Positions 28,565 through 38,860 of a DNA stretch of 64,000 nt are shown here, in pieces; positions within the stretch are counted from its first letter, which is position 1; every line of letters starts with the position of its first letter. Source of the DNA: Bin87 sp965220505. GTDB taxonomy: Bacteria; Chloroflexota; Dehalococcoidia; Lucifugimonadales; UBA3495. The notes beneath the pieces were generated by a model, which was given only the letters and a program-made list of their open reading frames with translations, was not told the DNA's origin and searched no databases. Made by a program: the position numbers and the translations under genes. Location: contig CBDCQE010000003.1 in the NCBI GenBank assembly GCA_965220505.1, positions 682,001 through 746,000 of the forward strand. Direction: 5' to 3'.

Positions 28565-28641
28565 CAGTTCCAGTTGACAGAGGGGGCCCCCTCGACGCGC
28601 CGGTTCCGTTGCTTCACCATGCTGCACCGCCTCGTTTCGAC

Positions 28642-28663
28642 TGTACCGCTGATATTGGGTACA
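28642..28663. promoter_or_regulatory. Palindrome upstream of the ParB-like gene (possible operator)
   Basis: TGTACC and GGTACA form a perfect 6-bp inverted repeat separated by 10 bases, about 80 bases upstream of the ParB-like start. A dimeric regulator could bind across it. No direct evidence. Confidence 0.3.
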
Positions 28664-28799
28664 CAGGCATTATGGGAAACCGGCAGGGAGGGGTCTGATT
28701 GTCGATTTACAGGGGGATTAGGCCGGCGATTTCCACGGACATTAGTCCACTTTGGAAGCGCGGTGTTGTGACAAATATCAGGTTGTAGTTGGCTGGTCA

Positions 28800-29555
28800 A
28801 TCACCCCCTTGGGCGCCCAGGAGGGCGCGATGTGGCGACAGCCGTTCCCGGTAGCTGGTGCCTTCGATGACGATCTGGTAACTGGCGTTGGACAGGCGGT
28901 CGAGGGCCCTGTTGCCCATGATGAGATCGTCGAAGAGGCTGAGCTACTCGTCCACGGCCCGGTTGCTGGCAATGACGAGGTTGGAAGTTCGATGCCGATA
29001 AAGGTTGAGTTCGTAGAGGTCGGTGGACTGCTTTGGCTTGAGCCGGTGCAGTCGCAGGTCGTCGAGGATGAGCAAGTCGGGCGTCAGGAAGGACCGGAAG
29101 GTGCGGTCCAGTGAGTTGTCGACCCGAGCTTGTGCCATGGCCTTGGAGAGGTCTCGGCGTGGATGAAACGGACGGTGTGGCCAGTGCCGATGGTCGAGTA
29201 ACCCAGGGCCTGGGCCAGAAAGCTCTTGCCAATCAGCCTGAGGCGCATACTTGTCGAGAAACTCCAGGGAGAAAACAGCGTCCAGGAGCCGGCGATCCAG
29301 GGTGATTGACGCCGACTAGTCGATCCGCCTGTGGCGGACCAGCCGGCAGGTCTCCTCGAAACCGGCGCCATCGAGCCGGAGTTCGATGCGACGTTGGGCG
29401 CGGCGGTTGACCTCGTCGCTGAAGATGATCTCCAGGAAGGAGGCGTAGTCCAGATGTTCACGGCGGGCCAGGGCGATGCGCTCGGGCAGGGTGGTGGCCA
29501 TGGGGCCCGGCTGCAGCCGCTTGAGCGAGGACGTGAGTTCGGTGATGCAGGTCAT
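28800..29555 (-). pseudogene. Decayed IS21-family istB (ATPase helper)
   Basis: The minus strand reads, in order and with frame changes: the IstB N-terminus (PERIALARREHLDYASFLEII, RRIELRLDGAGFEE), a broken Walker region near 29230, a Walker B-like segment (LTPDLLILDDLRLHRL, about 29085-29035), and a C-terminus with NRAVDEW and LIMGNRALDRLSNASYQIVI. A TGA-type break near 29316 and further shifts destroy the frame. It lies immediately downstream of the istA relic, the standard istAB order. Confidence 0.75.
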
Positions 29556-29569
29556 GATCGACCTCTAGC

Positions 29570-31125
29570 AGCAAGGGCGAAGACGGAGCCGGGACGGGCG
29601 GAACGACCGGCTGCCATGGGTAATGGAAGCTGAGGCATGGTCTCCTGCTCCAAAGCCTGCACCAGGATGCGCCCCACGCGGTGCACGTCAATGAGGTCGA
29701 CGGCCAGGGCACGCTGGCAGGCGGGATCAAGGCGCTGAGGCGTGTAACGCTCGCCCAGGCGGATGAGCTTGTGCCCCTGCCTGATCTTCTACCAGGGATG
29801 CTGATTGTCGAAGAGACGTTGGGCGAATTGGCCCACCGTCGGCCCCAGCAGCGCCGCGCTTGATACGCTCCGGAGACTTCATGGTGTAGGCGGAAAGCTC
29901 GGCGGGGTAATCGTCGACGTCGGTGGCGCGGCCGCCGCGAGGCTGACGCTGTTGGACCTTGATCAGCTTGCCCCGGTGGTAGATGCCCTCCAGCTTGCTG
30001 TCCGCCTGATCTCCACTTTCTGACCAGGCGGGCAGGACGATGCTGGCACCCAGTAGAGGGCGTACTGACAAGCCACATGATGGTCGGGATGCACCTTGGC
30101 CGTGCCCCAGTGGGTGATCTCGCAGGGCTAACCATCCCAGGGAGCAGGACGTGACGCTCCTCGTCCTGGAAGACCACCAGCGGCTGTCGTCGCGTGGTGT
30201 CATGGATCCGCCGGTCAGACACTTCCAAGCACCAGCGCTGGGCTTCGTTGCGCAGATGCGCCAGTCCGTTGAAATCGCCGCCCTTGAAGGGTCACTCCCT
30301 GACAAACGAAACGCTGCCTTCCTTGGGCTTGTCCTTGGGATGACGGGCCCGGGCCGGATCCGCGCCGATGTTGCGGTGCTGGGAGTATTCCAGAAATCCT
30401 CGGGTCAGGCAAGAATGCAACGGGTGCGGTCCGGCCACTGCGGCGGGGAAATTGTCAATGACCAGATAGCGAGGCACGCCGCAAAAAAAGCCCACGTCTC
30501 CTCTAAACCGGCGATCACGTCCTCCAGCTTCTGGCTGTGCGTCGGCCAGACGAAACAATGCCGCGAGTACGACAGCACGATGATCAGCGCCCGCACCACC
30601 CTGCGCTTGCCCGTGGCCGGATCGTTGATCATCCCTAATCTGACGAAGTCAGCCTCGGCCATCTCACCGGGCTCGGTGTCGGCCATCCGCACCATGCGGA
30701 CACTGCGCCCTCCCCAATTCCGCTTCCGGATTAACCGACGCAACGACGTGCACGACACCCTGCAGCCCGCGCCGCCAGTAACTCCTGAACCCGCGTCACC
30801 TTCAACCGGTCGCCGGTGAGCCACTGGTAAATCTGGTCAGACCACGGAGCCAGATTATCTTCAACCGGCGTCTCCACTTGCTTGGGACGGCCCCGGCTGA
30901 TCCCAGCCAAACGGCTCAACTGCTCTTCGCTGGGAGCGGGACCTCCCTGTGCAATCCCCTCCCCTTTCGTCGACGCCAGACCGTGTCCCGGCGAAAGCAG
31001 GGGTCCCTGCGTACCGTCGCCCGCGACAACCCCGTCCCTTCTGCTATCTGCCGTTGGATGTTTCCCGCCTGCCAGCGGCGGATCACTTCCTGTATTTCAG
31101 CTCGGAGCACCGCCTTGTACGCCAT
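29570..31125 (-). pseudogene. Decayed IS21-family istA transposase
   Basis: The reading starts at about 31125 with AYKAVLRAEIQEVIRRWQAG (the IstA helix-turn-helix), continues with SRLAGISRGRPKQVE and APWSDQIYQWLTGDRL (30919-30830), the DDE-type core (EMAEADFVRLGMINDPATGK, LVIDNFPAAVAG; 30700-30450), LTRGFLEYSQHR (30400), and a C-terminal region (30228-29570). At least four frame changes separate these pieces. The retained first Asp of the core (EADF) and the second (LVIDNF) show that the family is right even though the gene is dead. Confidence 0.8.
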
Positions 31126-31259
31126 CGCTGCACCTCGAAATCGAAGTGCGGTAATGGTCGCCGTGGTGGCGCCCACCCGTGGTCATAGACTTTGGCGAAC
31201 TGGCCTATAGTTCCTGGCAGTTTCGCAGATTACCGGTATATAGTTCGTGGCGTTTCATA

Positions 31260-31640
31260 CATCCACAAACAGCCCTCCCCCGAGGGGAGTACACGCTCAG
31301 GCCGATCGGGTAGTGGACCAACTGCAAGAACACCTCCCCCAGACTGCTGAGATGCTGGCGGATGCCATTCCCGACATCCTCGCCTGCACCGTCTTCCCGG
31401 TTTCACATTGGCAGCGACTCTGGTCCAACAACCCGCTGGAACTGCTGAACAAGGAGATCCGTCAGGGCACCGGCGTAGTAGACATCTTGCCCAACCGGGC
31501 CGCGATCAATCAGTTGGTCGGCGCGGTGCTGGCCGAGCAACACGACGAATGGGTCAAAGGCCGTCGTTATCTCACCTTCTGCAACCACCCGAAAACTCAG
31601 GCTCTACCAACCGCCCACGTCCTTGACGCGGAAGCCTGTG
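31260..31640 (+). pseudogene. C-terminal fragment of an IS256/Mutator-type transposase
   Basis: The plus strand encodes LADAIPDILACTVFPVSHW, WSNNPLELLNKEIRQGT and NRAAINQLVGAVLAEQHDEW, typical of the last 100 residues of IS256-family transposases (the conserved HW..iwsTNplERlNkEi.rRt region). The N-terminal two thirds, with the first two catalytic Asp residues, is missing. It is a truncation relic. Confidence 0.75.
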
Positions 31641-31708
31641 CAACATCAACGAGGATGACGTTTATCCTACCAGCGGACGGGACGCAACCGTATCCCGAGG
31701 TTGGGTGA

Positions 31709-32446
31709 ACGGTCTGGAAACCGCAAACTTACTTTTGAGGATGAATGACTGCGCCGGAGATTCTCCGCACGGCTCGCATGACTTGTTCGGCCCGATATGC
31801 AGTTACCCTGTAACCCACGCCTTCGCTATGGGCTCAGTCCAGCTAGGGGACCGCCTCCGCGTCCCCAAAGGGTCTTGCCTATTGCCTGACAATTTGTCTG
31901 ACGGAATTTCCCGTTTCTCTGCGACATTACACAAGGTGGACTGGTAACCCCTGCGCCTTACAGTTTACGAGTTCTGGTGGCTATAATGCCAATACATTAT
32001 CCCCATATCGTACTAAAAAATGCCTAACAACCTAAGGCGAACCGGGCATTGATTGCGGGAAGATTTTCTCCACTCTAAGGGTCGGTCGGTGGCGATCCCT
32101 GCTCACGTTCATGCGGACTCGTTAATATGCTCTCCCCATTTCAAGTATGGTCCACGTGGGATATGCCGGTGGTAAGATTCTCTCCCCATTTTAGTGAGTC
32201 TTGGAACAGCAGCGTTGAAATACTCTCCCCTTATCAGGAAGGCAGTAAACGGGTTATGGGGTACTGCAAATGTTCTCCCCAGGCTACGACGGTGAGCACC
32301 CGTCGGAGCCACCGTGTCCGACCGCATCACTGTCATTCTCCAAGAACGGGTCTATTCAGAAAGTCGCTGGGATGAGAGACGCTCTCCCGCGGAAAGGGCC
32401 TACATGTGAAGGGTGGAAAGGAGGGTCTCCTCACTAACCTGAGTGT
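31709..32446. other. Non-coding, AT-richer region with short direct repeats
   Basis: No gene recognised. Four TCTCCCC-containing repeats (see the separate repeat entry) lie at 32131-32280. The stretch 31930-32100 is more AT-rich than its surroundings, including CAATACATTATCCCCATATCG-like sequence near 31990. Confidence 0.45.
32131..32280 (+). repeat. Four TCTCCCC direct repeats (iteron-like)
   Basis: The core TCTCCCC occurs at 32131, 32181, 32224 and 32274, with intervals of 50, 43 and 50 bases. Flanking bases are partly shared (AATATGC or AGATTC before, ATTT after the first two). The regular spacing over four to five helical turns suggests binding sites for a protein such as a transposase or replication initiator; decay or chance is possible. 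Confidence 0.4.
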
Positions 32447-33247
32447 TCACGCCGCAACTGGCGCCCTGGGAGGTGCGTGCCTAGTGTGTTCCAGAGCATC
32501 GGACATAGGAACGAGCTGATAGCCAAGTTGCGCGGCTCGGCGCTTGGCTGCACGCAAAGCCCGCTGCTTATACTGAGTTTCGTAGTATTCAGCCCCAGCG
32601 TCCACGTACTCTTGGCCGTAGCGCAGCATGGAGTAGATGAGCCTGGCCAGCCTGTGGGCGGTGGCAGTGATCGCCTTGGGCGAGCCCAGATGGGTTTTCT
32701 TCCGCCGCAGGAAGGCACCCAAAGCGCTGTCGGAGCGGTGCAGGGCGTTGGCCGCCAGGCGTAATGCCGCCGCCGCACGGTTGGCGCTGGGTTTGGTTTT
32801 CGAGCTGATGACCCGACCACCGGTGATGCGGTTGTGGGGGCTCAGCCCCAGCCATGAGGCGAAGTGCTTGGCGCTGGGCCACTTGGTCATGTCCGTGCCG
32901 ACTTCGCTGATCACCTTCAGCGCGGTGTAGCCGTCCACGCCGTCGATACGAGTCAGATCCACCCCAGTCATCCGGTACAGATGGCTGCGGACATCGAAGC
33001 GGGGCGCGTTGCCCTGGATGCCCTTCCTGGTGACCTTGGCCGGAGGAATGGCATCGTCGCTGCGGTTGTCGAATTGCTCCAGTTGAGTTTCAATCGCGCG
33101 GTCACACTCCGCAATTTTGTCGGGGTATACCCGGTATAGCGCCAAGGCCTGGCCATCTCGAAAATGCGCTCCTCGCGCCAATGTCCCTGCAGAGAGATGT
33201 ATGTGGTGCCCAGCGCACCCCCATTCCTCGACCCCGCTTCGGGTCAT
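32447..33247 (-). pseudogene. N-terminally truncated IS110-family transposase
   Basis: The 266-codon frame contains the C-terminal half of IS110 transposases: YRMTGVDLTRIDGVDGYTAL, WPSAKHFASWLGLSPHNRITGG, the NRAAAALRLAANALHRS helix and a tail with YETQYKQRALRAAKRRAAQLG. The N-terminal RuvC-like DEDD domain is missing, and a frame change near 33160 separates the residual linker (FRDGQALALYRVYPDKIAECD). With no catalytic domain it cannot transpose. The terminal stop is intact. Confidence 0.75.
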
Positions 33248-33501
33248 CGTTCTCGAGCCAGATTCAGGCTCTGCTCAAACCCCTCACGCACCCGGTCGTG
33301 AAAGATCAACCGGGCTCGAAACATCGGCACCGTACTACTATTGGCGAAAGGTCGATACCTAATCCCAATCCCCAAGGCCGCCCTCCACCGGATGTCGAAA
33401 TCGGCCCAAGCCTTGGCATCAGCGTCGCTCACCTTGTCGCCGGCTTCCAACAGGAGTGCCGTGGCCAGTCCGCATCCAAGCACAACTGATTCGCCTCCCA
33501 C
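33244..33501 (-). pseudogene. N-terminal fragment of an IS1182-like (DUF772) transposase
   Basis: Minus-strand codons read DAKAWADFDIRWRAALGIGI, RYRPFANSS and MFRARLIFHDRVREGFEQSL, a segment found in the N-terminal DUF772 region of IS1182-type transposases. It is truncated at the IS110 relic, which appears to have been inserted into or joined to it. Non-functional. Confidence 0.6.
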
Positions 33502-33714
33502 ACACTCCTCTGGTCAGATCCAATGCCCAGCATCACTCGCACTTCGCTCCACTAACTCAGATGGCCGGAGTATAACTCCCTATGCAATCAGTCCGGGTTC
33601 CCGGCCGAATTTCTAGGGACGGTTCCCACGGCTCACCTGTTGTCTTGCTCGCAGATTTGGCGACGCGAAGATGGAACTGGCCGATGTTCACGCAACCCTT
33701 TCGCAAACCGCAGT

Positions 33715-35415
33715 CTATGACGACCAGTTCAGCCACATTTTCGGCGCGTGGGCAATTAGGTCGCCGAAACGTACGGGCACGGGGCGCCTTGTCTTCGTGT
33801 GGCGTACAAACAAATTGACGTCGTTAAGCGGAGTTGTAGAGTCCGCCCACTGGCGATAGGTCGTGACCAGTAGGTTAAGGTCATTCCCGATCTCGATGAA
33901 CTGTTGGATAGCCTCATCATGGCCGCACACCACCAGCGCTACCCAAATGCCGTTTTCACCACGCAAAACGGGCCGGAGGGGTCGTAGAACATCCGCCACA
34001 GTGCGCAGGGCGCGTGCTGACGGCTCGAAGAGAAGTGGGAAAAATAGGAATGGGACCTCCGCCTCCGGTACCTCGGGCCACGGAACATCTTGCTGTTGGT
34101 TCCCCATATCTTGAAGCCGCGGGGCGCTGGACTCCAGCGGATCCCGGATTCCGATCCAAAGGTCCGGATACCACTGGTCGCCGTCCGGATCGCCAACACC
34201 TGCCCGGCGGCCATCCCACGCGAACATGCCGGCGTCCTTGGCTTTGAGTTTCAGATCGGACAGGGCGCCCGCCCGCCTGATCTCCTGCCGATTAGGAGGC
34301 CTAGTCGGAGTTCGCCCCAGCCTGGCAGTGACGGAGTTGTAGTCAGAACGACTGTGCTCCGCCAGGAGGGAGCGGCTTGCGCTCTTGACGTAAAGCGCCG
34401 CACCTATCTGCACCGTCAGTCGTTCGGATTCGAGATCGTTGACCATGGTTGTGGTCTGGCTCTTGGGAAGCCCACACTGCTTGGCCAGATGAGACAATCG
34501 GATGCCCGTGGATTCGACGATTTCCTGCCACACCCGATAACGAGTGCGGTTCCAAAGGAACGACGGGGTTTTCCGCCGGATTCCGTATTCCAGATGTGGC
34601 GCTGGACCGACCACTTCGCCCATCGGGTACGTGGGCCGCGTCATTTTGTCGACGGATACAACACCGAAGCGCCGCTTAGGGCTGGCGAACATGCCGTAGC
34701 AGATTATGGCCTTGGGCACGTCCGGCATCGCCTCTCGCCGGACTCGGAGAGCGGCCAGGGGATCTGCCGCCAAGATGACCACCCCGGGCGGAGCCGCCGG
34801 TTCGTGGAAGAGCGTGTCGGACCAGGTGGTCATTCCATTGAACAGGTCATCCGGGCTTAGGTACAGGACGTCATCCGGCACGTGCGGCCCGAAGAAGACT
34901 AACGGGACACTGAACTTCCTGGTTCTTCGCGAGTCGATGTGATTGACGACAGCATGCACCGGCCCTTGGGGGATCCAGATGAAATCCACCGCAGGGCAGT
35001 TCAGCGGCATGGTGATTTCCTCATTTTCCCGGTTTATCTTCGGGGCCCGCTCAACTGTGTGGACTGACCAAGCCCAGGGTGCCGCGTGGTACGCGCACTC
35101 CAGCATTGGGCCCCAGTTGAGCACCTCATCCGGATCGAGTTCGGTCGTCCTCTCTGCCGCGAGTTCGTGTTGCTGCTCCCGGTATATGTCCATCCCGTTG
35201 TCGACGAGCGCGAAACGCGTTTGCGCATCCCTCATCCACCCCAACTTCTTGCGCTTCGCGTACCGCTTTCTCACCAGCCATTTGAGGTCTTCCCCGATTG
35301 TAGTGTATGCCGTATCAGGCCACCGCTTCAGCTCTTCGGCGGCACTGTAAGGCTTTTGGCCCAGGTGCCGGATTAACTTCAATCTTCGGGGTGTCATTGC
35401 GTCTCGCTTTGGCAT
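33715..35415 (-). CDS. Replication-relaxation-like protein (paralog 2) of the integrative element
   Basis: 566 residues; AAAGGAGGG lies nine bases before the ATG at 35415. The N-terminus is a winged-helix-like region (LIRHLGQKPYSAAEELKRW, TTIGEDLKWLVRKRY). The middle contains GVVILAADPLAALRVRREAM and VPKAIICYG, matching the equivalent block of the upstream gene, followed by a second HTH-like part (LSHLAKQCGLPKSQTTTMV). The C-terminus has a PDLWIGIRD motif and FPLLFEPSARALRTV, related to the nuclease-like C-terminal segment of paralog 1 though more divergent. It starts three bases after the stop of paralog 1, so the two are co-transcribed and probably translationally coupled. The family call is made on pattern only. 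Confidence 0.55.
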   Translation of the reverse strand: MPKRDAMTPRRLKLIRHLGQKPYSAAEELKRWPDTAYTTIGEDLKWLVRKRYAKRKKLGWMRDAQTRFALVDNGMDIYREQQHELAAERTTELDPDEVLNWGPMLECAYHAAPWAWSVHTVERAPKINRENEEITMPLNCPAVDFIWIPQGPVHAVVNHIDSRRTRKFSVPLVFFGPHVPDDVLYLSPDDLFNGMTTWSDTLFHEPAAPPGVVILAADPLAALRVRREAMPDVPKAIICYGMFASPKRRFGVVSVDKMTRPTYPMGEVVGPAPHLEYGIRRKTPSFLWNRTRYRVWQEIVESTGIRLSHLAKQCGLPKSQTTTMVNDLESERLTVQIGAALYVKSASRSLLAEHSRSDYNSVTARLGRTPTRPPNRQEIRRAGALSDLKLKAKDAGMFAWDGRRAGVGDPDGDQWYPDLWIGIRDPLESSAPRLQDMGNQQQDVPWPEVPEAEVPFLFFPLLFEPSARALRTVADVLRPLRPVLRGENGIWVALVVCGHDEAIQQFIEIGNDLNLLVTTYRQWADSTTPLNDVNLFVRHTKTRRPVPVRFGDLIAHAPKMWLNWSS

Positions 35416-35418
35416 ATT

Positions 35419-37065
35419 TCAAACCCTCCTTTCCCACAGCAGGTATTCCAGTCGTTCCCGTTGAGGTCCGGTCCACCATGCTACTGTGGATAAGTGGGTA
35501 ACGTCCGTGGCCTCTTCGTTCCATAACCACACCAGTTTCGCAAGGTGAAAGCCGTGCGTGATGTCCCGATACTTCGCGACCAACATGGGAACGGCGCCGC
35601 GCTGCTCCGCGAACCGGGCGCTGGCCCGTTCCGTTTCGCACACCATAAGCATCGGCACGGATTCGCCCAATTGGTGAGCAACGCGGTAGGGCCACAATTT
35701 CTTCTCGATGGCCTGGGGAGTTTTGGCTGAGCGTTCGTACTCCACGGCATGCCAGACCGCGCGTCCGTCTCCCACCGGTATCCAGGCCCACAAGTCCGGA
35801 GCAATTTGCGTGCCACCGGCGAGGTTGAGCCTCAACTTCCATCCAGGCTCGACCAAAGCGCCGGCTCGCCGAAACGCGATCGCCAACTCGATCAATCCTT
35901 CCTCATGTCGCCTCATGTGCCCTCGGCGGCGTCCTGTTCCGCTTCGCTCAGCTCCCGGACGACCCCGGGACCGGCGTCGAGCCAGACGGTCCCGTTCCAC
36001 AGCCCACTCTTGGACCAAGCCAGTCGGATGCAGCGAGAGTCGGTCATCGCGATCGACGAGACCTTTCTCCATGAAACGTCGCACCGCCTCACCGAATTCC
36101 TTGGGATCGCCGGACAGCTTGCCCCACTGGCGTTCGCTGCACCCCGACCACTCCTCAAGGGCAACGAGGATGCGGTGATCGGATACCTTTCGTAGACATG
36201 ACTGCACGTTGTCGATGGCCACGAAGTCGGGCAAGTGCTCTGGAGAGCCAATGCGCGCCGCAGGCCTGGTAACAACCGGGAGCCGACCTCGGTCTGGAGT
36301 TGGACGCAGGGCTTCGATGACACCGTCGCCGGATCGATCTCTGAGGGTAATGATCGCTCGTGGGACGTCAGCGTGCAGGTCCCGTCTGGCTCTGAGGACA
36401 GCCAGCCGATCGGCCGCCAAAATCACGAGGCCGCATGGGGCCGGCGGCGACTCAACACCGGGTTCCTGCTGCATGTCGGTCTGAGCCAACATGCTGTTCA
36501 TGTCGTCGGGAATCCGAGACCGCTTGGGGCGAATGCCATACCATGCGAAGACTACCAATACTCGGGACGGATTGGCGTCGCCCGGGGCCCGGAGTTCGTA
36601 TTCGGCCACTGCCATGATGGGTCCGCTGCTGATCAATCGCAACCGTTTCATGGGCATCGGCTGTCGCCACAGCGGGTGAACCGCATTAGATGTCCAGAGC
36701 ACGGGGGCTACCTCGTAAAGGAGCTCTACCGCCGGACCTTGGCGAAGCAGGCGTTTCAGGCAAGGTTCGGTTACGCTCCACTCCAGGGGCACACTCAGGC
36801 GGTCCATGACGTCCCAAATTCCTTTAGTGTGCAGGTAGAAGCGCTGTTGGGCGCGTTGGGTCCACCCGCGGACCACGAACCCGATGTAATCACGTTCAAC
36901 CATCCAGCCGAGGCGGTTTTTGATGGTGCCTTTACTGGCCCACAGCAGGTCAGGCCGAGCGAGAAGATCGGCAACGCTGGCCAGAGGCTGCTGCCATAAC
37001 GCCAACTCGATCGCGAGGATCTCAGCGGCAAATTCGGTCGGGTCTTTTCGGCGCCGATCAAGCAT
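35419..37065 (-). CDS. Replication-relaxation-family protein (paralog 1)
   Basis: 548 residues, with GAGGAGG eight bases upstream of the ATG at 37065. The N-terminus contains winged-helix-like segments (ADLLARPDLLWASKGTIKNR, LGWMVERDYIGFV). A central block GLVILAADRLAVLRARRDL / VPRAIITLRD is shared with paralog 2. The C-terminal third has IAPDLWAWIPVGDGRAVWHA, then VEYERSAKT, then a Lys and Tyr (KKLWPYR), the D...E.E...K spacing of the PD-(D/E)xK-like tail in replication-relaxation proteins. It lies downstream of the AlpA-like gene and upstream of paralog 2 on the same strand. Probable role: plasmid-like replication or mobilisation of the element. Confidence 0.6.
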   Translation of the reverse strand: MLDRRRKDPTEFAAEILAIELALWQQPLASVADLLARPDLLWASKGTIKNRLGWMVERDYIGFVVRGWTQRAQQRFYLHTKGIWDVMDRLSVPLEWSVTEPCLKRLLRQGPAVELLYEVAPVLWTSNAVHPLWRQPMPMKRLRLISSGPIMAVAEYELRAPGDANPSRVLVVFAWYGIRPKRSRIPDDMNSMLAQTDMQQEPGVESPPAPCGLVILAADRLAVLRARRDLHADVPRAIITLRDRSGDGVIEALRPTPDRGRLPVVTRPAARIGSPEHLPDFVAIDNVQSCLRKVSDHRILVALEEWSGCSERQWGKLSGDPKEFGEAVRRFMEKGLVDRDDRLSLHPTGLVQEWAVERDRLARRRSRGRPGAERSGTGRRRGHMRRHEEGLIELAIAFRRAGALVEPGWKLRLNLAGGTQIAPDLWAWIPVGDGRAVWHAVEYERSAKTPQAIEKKLWPYRVAHQLGESVPMLMVCETERASARFAEQRGAVPMLVAKYRDITHGFHLAKLVWLWNEEATDVTHLSTVAWWTGPQRERLEYLLWERRV

Positions 37066-37306
37066 TGGGGAGCCTCCTCAACCTGGAGATACTGAGTTTG
37101 TCGTGAATTCAAAGTCGACAGCGAAGAATGGACCGTGACTGGCGACATTCCGGGCGTCATCGACCTCGGCGACTGGAATTTTTATGAGTTTTGCGCTGCT
37201 CTTGGACTTCGAAGCTCCCAATCCCACATTCCCGATCGATCCGCTCTGCCGTGCTGTCCGGCACAAGTGCCAGATGATTGTCGAACCGTTAAGCTGTGCA
37301 ACGTCG

Positions 37307-37510
37307 TTACTCTGCGGGTGGGCGAGAGGCAAGCCACTCCATGATGTCGCCCTGCCGCCACCCCACACGCCGGGCACTGACGCGCACTGCCGGAGGGAAT
37401 GCCCCGATTTTGATCAGCTCGTACAGCAGCGTCCTTGACAACGAGGTCGCCCACAAAACTTCATCCAAGCGCATGATCCGATGGTCGTACAAGGGTTTTT
37501 GGCTACTCAT
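37307..37510 (-). CDS. AlpA-like helix-turn-helix regulator (excisionase type)
   Basis: 67 residues from the ATG at 37510; the longer upstream open frame has no support. The sequence IMRLDEVLWATSLSRTLLYELIKIGAFPPAVRV, read as two adjoining segments, is the AlpA/MerR-like winged-helix pattern (LSR.TLYELI..G.FP..V). It is followed by VGWRQGDIMEWLASRPPA, the usual C-terminal GW...I..WL..R. Such proteins regulate integrase and excision in prophages and integrative elements. It lies between the integrase (39558-40784) and the replication-relaxation genes, in the same orientation. Confidence 0.85.
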   Translation of the reverse strand: MSSQKPLYDHRIMRLDEVLWATSLSRTLLYELIKIGAFPPAVRVSARRVGWRQGDIMEWLASRPPAE

Positions 37511-38072
37511 GATGTCAACGCTCGTGATCCATCGTGCGCGGGTCGCTGTATTCAGTGACATCTTAGGGCAGGGAATCGGGTGCGCCGGGATTTTCCTCCC
37601 TGCCGGCGCAAATTTTCTCGGGAATATGCCGTGTCGCACGATAAAAACCGGGCCACCGGATTCCACAGCGCGGTCGTTGGTCAACTGCCCAGGCCGGCGC
37701 GAAATTTCTGCCATGCTGCCGCCTCATCAAGGAGTCCCACCAAAATCATTAGCCAGATGGAGGAAACGTGTCGGTGACGTTCCCGTCATCTCGTCGCGAG
37801 GGCGTCAGGTGGCGGCTCTTCGCGTCGCACCAACCGGATGGTCCAGTAATTTGACCGGAGTTGGCGCGCAGACGTCGCCAGGCTCGGACCCGCGCTCTTA
37901 CTGAAACTCACACAGTCCGTTGCAACGCAACTCTTCGAACGCAGACCCTCCGCGCCAGGCAAGCCCGCACCGATTACGACCACGATTCCCAATCGGGGCT
38001 TTCTTGCTATTCACCACGCTATTCAGGCAGTGTGACAAGAAGCGTTACCGTCTCCCACGCCGAACGGTAAAG
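37511..38072. other. Intergenic upstream of the AlpA-like gene, no gene seen
   Basis: No supported gene; this is the probable promoter region for the minus-strand alpA-type operon. No clear consensus promoter or hairpin was identified. Confidence 0.35.
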
Positions 38073-38860
38073 TTAAAATCCTGAGCGCGTGTGAGACAAA
38101 TGAGTTAAAGCAGGTTGGAGGCGTCTGAGCATGAGGTCGACCATGGCGATATGCACCCAGGCTTCGCTGCTTTCGGTTCGCTCCTCGCAGTCCTTGCTCA
38201 TACATCGGCGCCGGCTCAACCAAGCCAGAGTGCGTTCCACCACCCATAGTCTATGCAGTACCTGGTCAGTATGGGTTTCGTCTGGCTTACGCACGACGGC
38301 CGGTAGCCAACCGCCGGTGGCCCAGACTCAAGACGCCAGGTGGCCAGCGTAGCCGGCATCGGCCCAGATGACCCGCAACCGGGGAAATCGACCCGGCAGA
38401 TTGGCCAACACCAGCATGGCGCGGTCCCGGTCCTGGATGCTGGCGTCGTGGACTTCCGCGGCCAGCAGTCCGCCTCAGGCAGGCCGTTTGCGGCCGGCTA
38501 CCCGTTTACCAGCGTCTTATCCCTGCGGCTCCTTTTCCCGCGGTCTTCACCGACTGGCTGTCGATGATGACCGCGCTGGACGTAGACGATCCTACGGCAG
38601 CTTCACAACCTCGGGAACGCAAAACCTCCCTCTACCCTCTCCCAGGTGACGTCATCCCGCCAGTTGCGGAAGTACCACCAAACAGTGCCCCAAGGGGGTC
38701 CGCCTCAGGGGGATCGGAATATGCCGCCATGCAGGACGTACGGGATGCCGTTCACGACATCGAACAAGTCGGTGGTTCTGGGATGGCCTCTTCCCGTGTC
38801 AGGAGCCATCAGAGGAGCCAATTCCTCTCAATGGGTATCGGTCAAATTGCTTGCCTAAGA
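38073..38860 (-). pseudogene. Decayed IS5-family transposase
   Basis: The minus strand encodes pieces in changing frames along one transposase: LAPLMAPDTGRGHPRTTDL and VVNGIPYVLHGG (38840-38740), GTVWWYFRNWRDD (about 38690-38640), AVIIDSQSVKTAGK (38575-38545), a middle DDE region (about 38500-38350), and the C-terminus RLWVVERTLAWLSRRRCMSKD (38250-38185) with HIAMVDLMLRRLQPA. Several stop codons and frame changes make it inactive. Terminal repeats were not resolved. Confidence 0.75.
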
